A stretch of DNA of 64,000 nucleotides, from contig SYEK01000028.1 of the NCBI GenBank assembly GCA_005800815.1, positions 17,644 to 81,643 on the forward strand, read 5' to 3'. The notes under the pieces were generated by a model that was given only the letters and a program-made list of their open reading frames with translations, ran no database searches and had not been told where the DNA came from. Positions 62,382-64,000 of the stretch are shown piece after piece; the first letter of the stretch is position 1; each line of letters opens with the position of its first letter. The position numbers were made by a program, and so were the translations under genes. Source of the DNA: Actinomycetota bacterium (GTDB lineage: Bacteria; Actinomycetota; Actinomycetes; Nanopelagicales; Nanopelagicaceae).

Positions 62382-63464
62382 CTATCGCAAATGGGCTAGT
62401 TCGTTGAGCCCACGTAATGCACGGAGGCCATCACTGGGCCAGATAGATAACGTCGTTATCGAGCATGGTGAGATATCTATATGAAAGATCGAGTCAGCCG
62501 GAGCACCAATTACTAGCTTGGCCGCCGTTTTTATTGTTCCATTATGAGTGATGACAACAACGCGCTGTCCCGGATACATGGCAACGATTTTCTCTAACGC
62601 CTCATCGATACGCACAGCAACACTGTCGTATGACTCACCTTCAGGTGGTGCAAATCCAGTCGAGCACAGCCATGAATGATAATCATCTGGATACTTTTGC
62701 TTCACCTCATCGATTGACATGCCATCCCAGATCCCAAATGAGCACTCAATCCAAGAGCTCTCGTAATTGATAGCTAGACCGGTTACTCGCGCAAGGATTT
62801 CAGCGGTCTGCTTGGTGCGATTAAGGGGTGAGGCGATGATTACCTCCGGCTTTAAATCGGCGAGTGCTTGAGCAACGAGTTCGGCTTGTTGTAAGCCCTG
62901 CTCTGTTAATTCAGGATCGAGTGGGCCATCACCTGAGAATTTCTTAAGTGGTGTCAGGGCCGTCTCGCCATGGCGAACGAGAAAAACCGTGGTGGATATA
63001 TCTTTGCTCAAGAGGCGCTCAGTGAGATAGTTCCTCTGAATCGGAACTATCTCTCCCCCTCCAACCTCTCGATCAAGTGCCTTATTGGCCAAGCGATCGG
63101 CATGTGAATTCGCATCACGGGGTATCCATGTGTAGGAGACAAGTGCTGGAGTATGTGCCTGACGTGCGGTGGCGGCTAATGAGCGCATATCGGCATGCTT
63201 GATCTGCCAGCGACCCGACATCTGCTCGATGACCAACTTACTATCCATGCGCACCTCGATCGTGGCACTCGCATCGATTGTATGGATCGCGCTCAATCCA
63301 GCGATAAGCCCGCTGTATTCGGCGACATTATTGGTGGCGATGCCGATGAAGTCATAGAGCTCGGCGATGATTGAGCCATTCTCGGTGATGACAGTTCCAT
63401 AACCTGCAGGTCCTGGATTGCCACGTGATCCACCGTCGGCGGTTAAGAGAAAGTGACGGGCCAT
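62382..63464 (-). CDS. Bifunctional RNase HI / histidine-phosphatase fusion
   Basis: This is a two-domain cytoplasmic protein of 360 residues. Residues 1-140 are RNase HI with the acidic residues in LTADGGSRGNPGPAGYG, VAEYSGLIAGL, VRMDSKLVIEQ and NSHADRLANKAL, which cleaves RNA in RNA-DNA hybrids. Residues 155-360 are a histidine-phosphatase (CobC-like) domain with FLVRHGETALT and VVVITHNGTIK. This fusion is typical of actinobacteria; in mycobacteria the phosphatase part acts in cobalamin or phosphate-ester metabolism. It begins 4 nt after the zinc-ribbon gene. Confidence 0.92.
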   Translation of the reverse strand: MARHFLLTADGGSRGNPGPAGYGTVITENGSIIAELYDFIGIATNNVAEYSGLIAGLSAIHTIDASATIEVRMDSKLVIEQMSGRWQIKHADMRSLAATARQAHTPALVSYTWIPRDANSHADRLANKALDREVGGGEIVPIQRNYLTERLLSKDISTTVFLVRHGETALTPLKKFSGDGPLDPELTEQGLQQAELVAQALADLKPEVIIASPLNRTKQTAEILARVTGLAINYESSWIECSFGIWDGMSIDEVKQKYPDDYHSWLCSTGFAPPEGESYDSVAVRIDEALEKIVAMYPGQRVVVITHNGTIKTAAKLVIGAPADSIFHIDISPCSITTLSIWPSDGLRALRGLNELAHLR

Positions 63465-63468
63465 CTAC

Positions 63469-64000
63469 CTAGACTCCGCGCACCAGAATGCACCTGCACT
63501 CTTCACATCGAATGACCTCATCATCTGCCAAATCTACGATGCGCTTGAGTTCAACGGCATTAATTGAGAGATGACAGCCATTGCAACTTCCACCTTGGAG
63601 GGCGGCGGCTCCAATCCCATTATTTGATGCTCGAATCTTCTCATAAAGTGCCATAAAATCACCTGCAATTTTGCCCACAGTCGCACTGCGCTCCTGATTA
63701 ATCCTGCCAAGCTCTGCATTGAAGGCAGTGAGTGCACTCTCTTTGCGTATCTCAAGATTTTCGATTTCAGCTGCATATGCCGCCTCTTGCGCACTCAACT
63801 CACTCAGACGCGCATTGATATCGTCAATGCGCATCATGACTTCAAGCTCTACCTCCTCAAGCTCTGCTCTGCGAACCCCTAACGTTCCAACTTCGTGTTG
63901 TAACTGCTCAAGCTCTTTTGGTGATGCAGAACCCCCATTTAAGCGTGCCTCATCACGGGTAATTCGCATCACTATCTGCTCGACATCGGCCTCAGCACGC
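63469..64000 (-). CDS. C4 zinc-ribbon coiled-coil protein (5' end beyond the window)
   Basis: This is a member of the bacterial CT398-like zinc-ribbon family. The visible 176 codons contain a long coiled-coil hairpin rich in Glu, Leu and Arg, then a C-terminal zinc ribbon with SCNGCHLSI and RCEECRCILVRG. The frame is open to base 64000, so the start is outside the window. An internal ATG/GTG pair near 63970 is not the true start. Placement before the RNase HI/phosphatase gene is conserved in actinobacteria. The molecular role is poorly known, perhaps protein or nucleic-acid scaffolding. Confidence 0.85.
   Translation of the reverse strand, partial: RAEADVEQIVMRITRDEARLNGGSASPKELEQLQHEVGTLGVRRAELEEVELEVMMRIDDINARLSELSAQEAAYAAEIENLEIRKESALTAFNAELGRINQERSATVGKIAGDFMALYEKIRASNNGIGAAALQGGSCNGCHLSINAVELKRIVDLADDEVIRCEECRCILVRGV

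Noticed and set aside
1..64000. CRISPR array, insertion sequence, integrase or toxin-antitoxin module
   Set aside because: No regularly spaced repeats, transposase or recombinase motifs, or small paired toxin-like genes were seen on either strand.

Overview
The window looks like chromosome of a mid-GC actinobacterium. A facing phoU / senX3-regX3 pair, an RNase HI-phosphatase fusion next to a C4 zinc-ribbon coiled-coil protein, a short HU, many leaderless starts and heavy investment in ABC importers all point that way. The set resembles the streamlined freshwater Nanopelagicales (acI, Planktophila-like), but that placement is inference because the window has no rRNA or phylogenetic marker set. 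No insertion sequence, integrase, CRISPR array, rRNA or convincing tRNA gene was seen. The one clear RNA gene is rnpB.

Left backbone (1-22.2 kb). A peptide ABC importer operon (family-5 binding protein, an oversized DppB-type permease, a truncated DppC) is followed by phoU facing senX3-regX3. Next come gabT, a PLP amino-acid decarboxylase, an aldehyde dehydrogenase and a zinc alcohol dehydrogenase. A polyamine-type ABC importer follows, translationally coupled to an enolase-superfamily enzyme. HU, TldD/TldE, UppP and a DinB-like protein complete this part.

Accessory region (22.3-53.7 kb). Base composition becomes visibly AT-richer. It opens with a debris ORF joining a short-chain dehydrogenase fragment to a CitE/HpcH-type tail. 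It then carries three enolase-superfamily enzymes, a LacI regulator, a RidA protein, an SDR, a complete oligopeptide importer (oppABCDF order), a CocE-type hydrolase, an MFS exporter, a phosphotriesterase-family hydrolase, a creatininase-family amidohydrolase, two tandem aspartoacylase/AstE-like proteins and five paralogues of the neutral-ceramidase N-terminal family. None of the hydrolases has a signal peptide, so they probably act on imported amides, esters or lactones. The right part holds znuA-znuC-znuB-zur and a small zinc-ribbon protein facing a Zur-like site.

Right backbone (53.75-64 kb). rnpB lies on the minus strand, and a 37-nt sequence containing its 3' end is repeated 4.9 kb away at 48.86 kb, bracketing the zinc cluster like an attachment-site duplication. 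Gamma-glutamyltransferase, a second complete dipeptide importer, a lipoprotein, the RNase HI/phosphatase fusion and a zinc-ribbon protein cut by the window edge follow.

Regulatory patterns. Many starts have a TAnnnT hexamer exactly 6 nt upstream of ATG/GTG (leaderless grammar). The two backbone peptide-binding-protein promoters carry 11-nt-phased GTnAC repeats (GlnR/PhoP-like). All three peptide-importer operons have a strong hairpin between the binding-protein gene and its permease.
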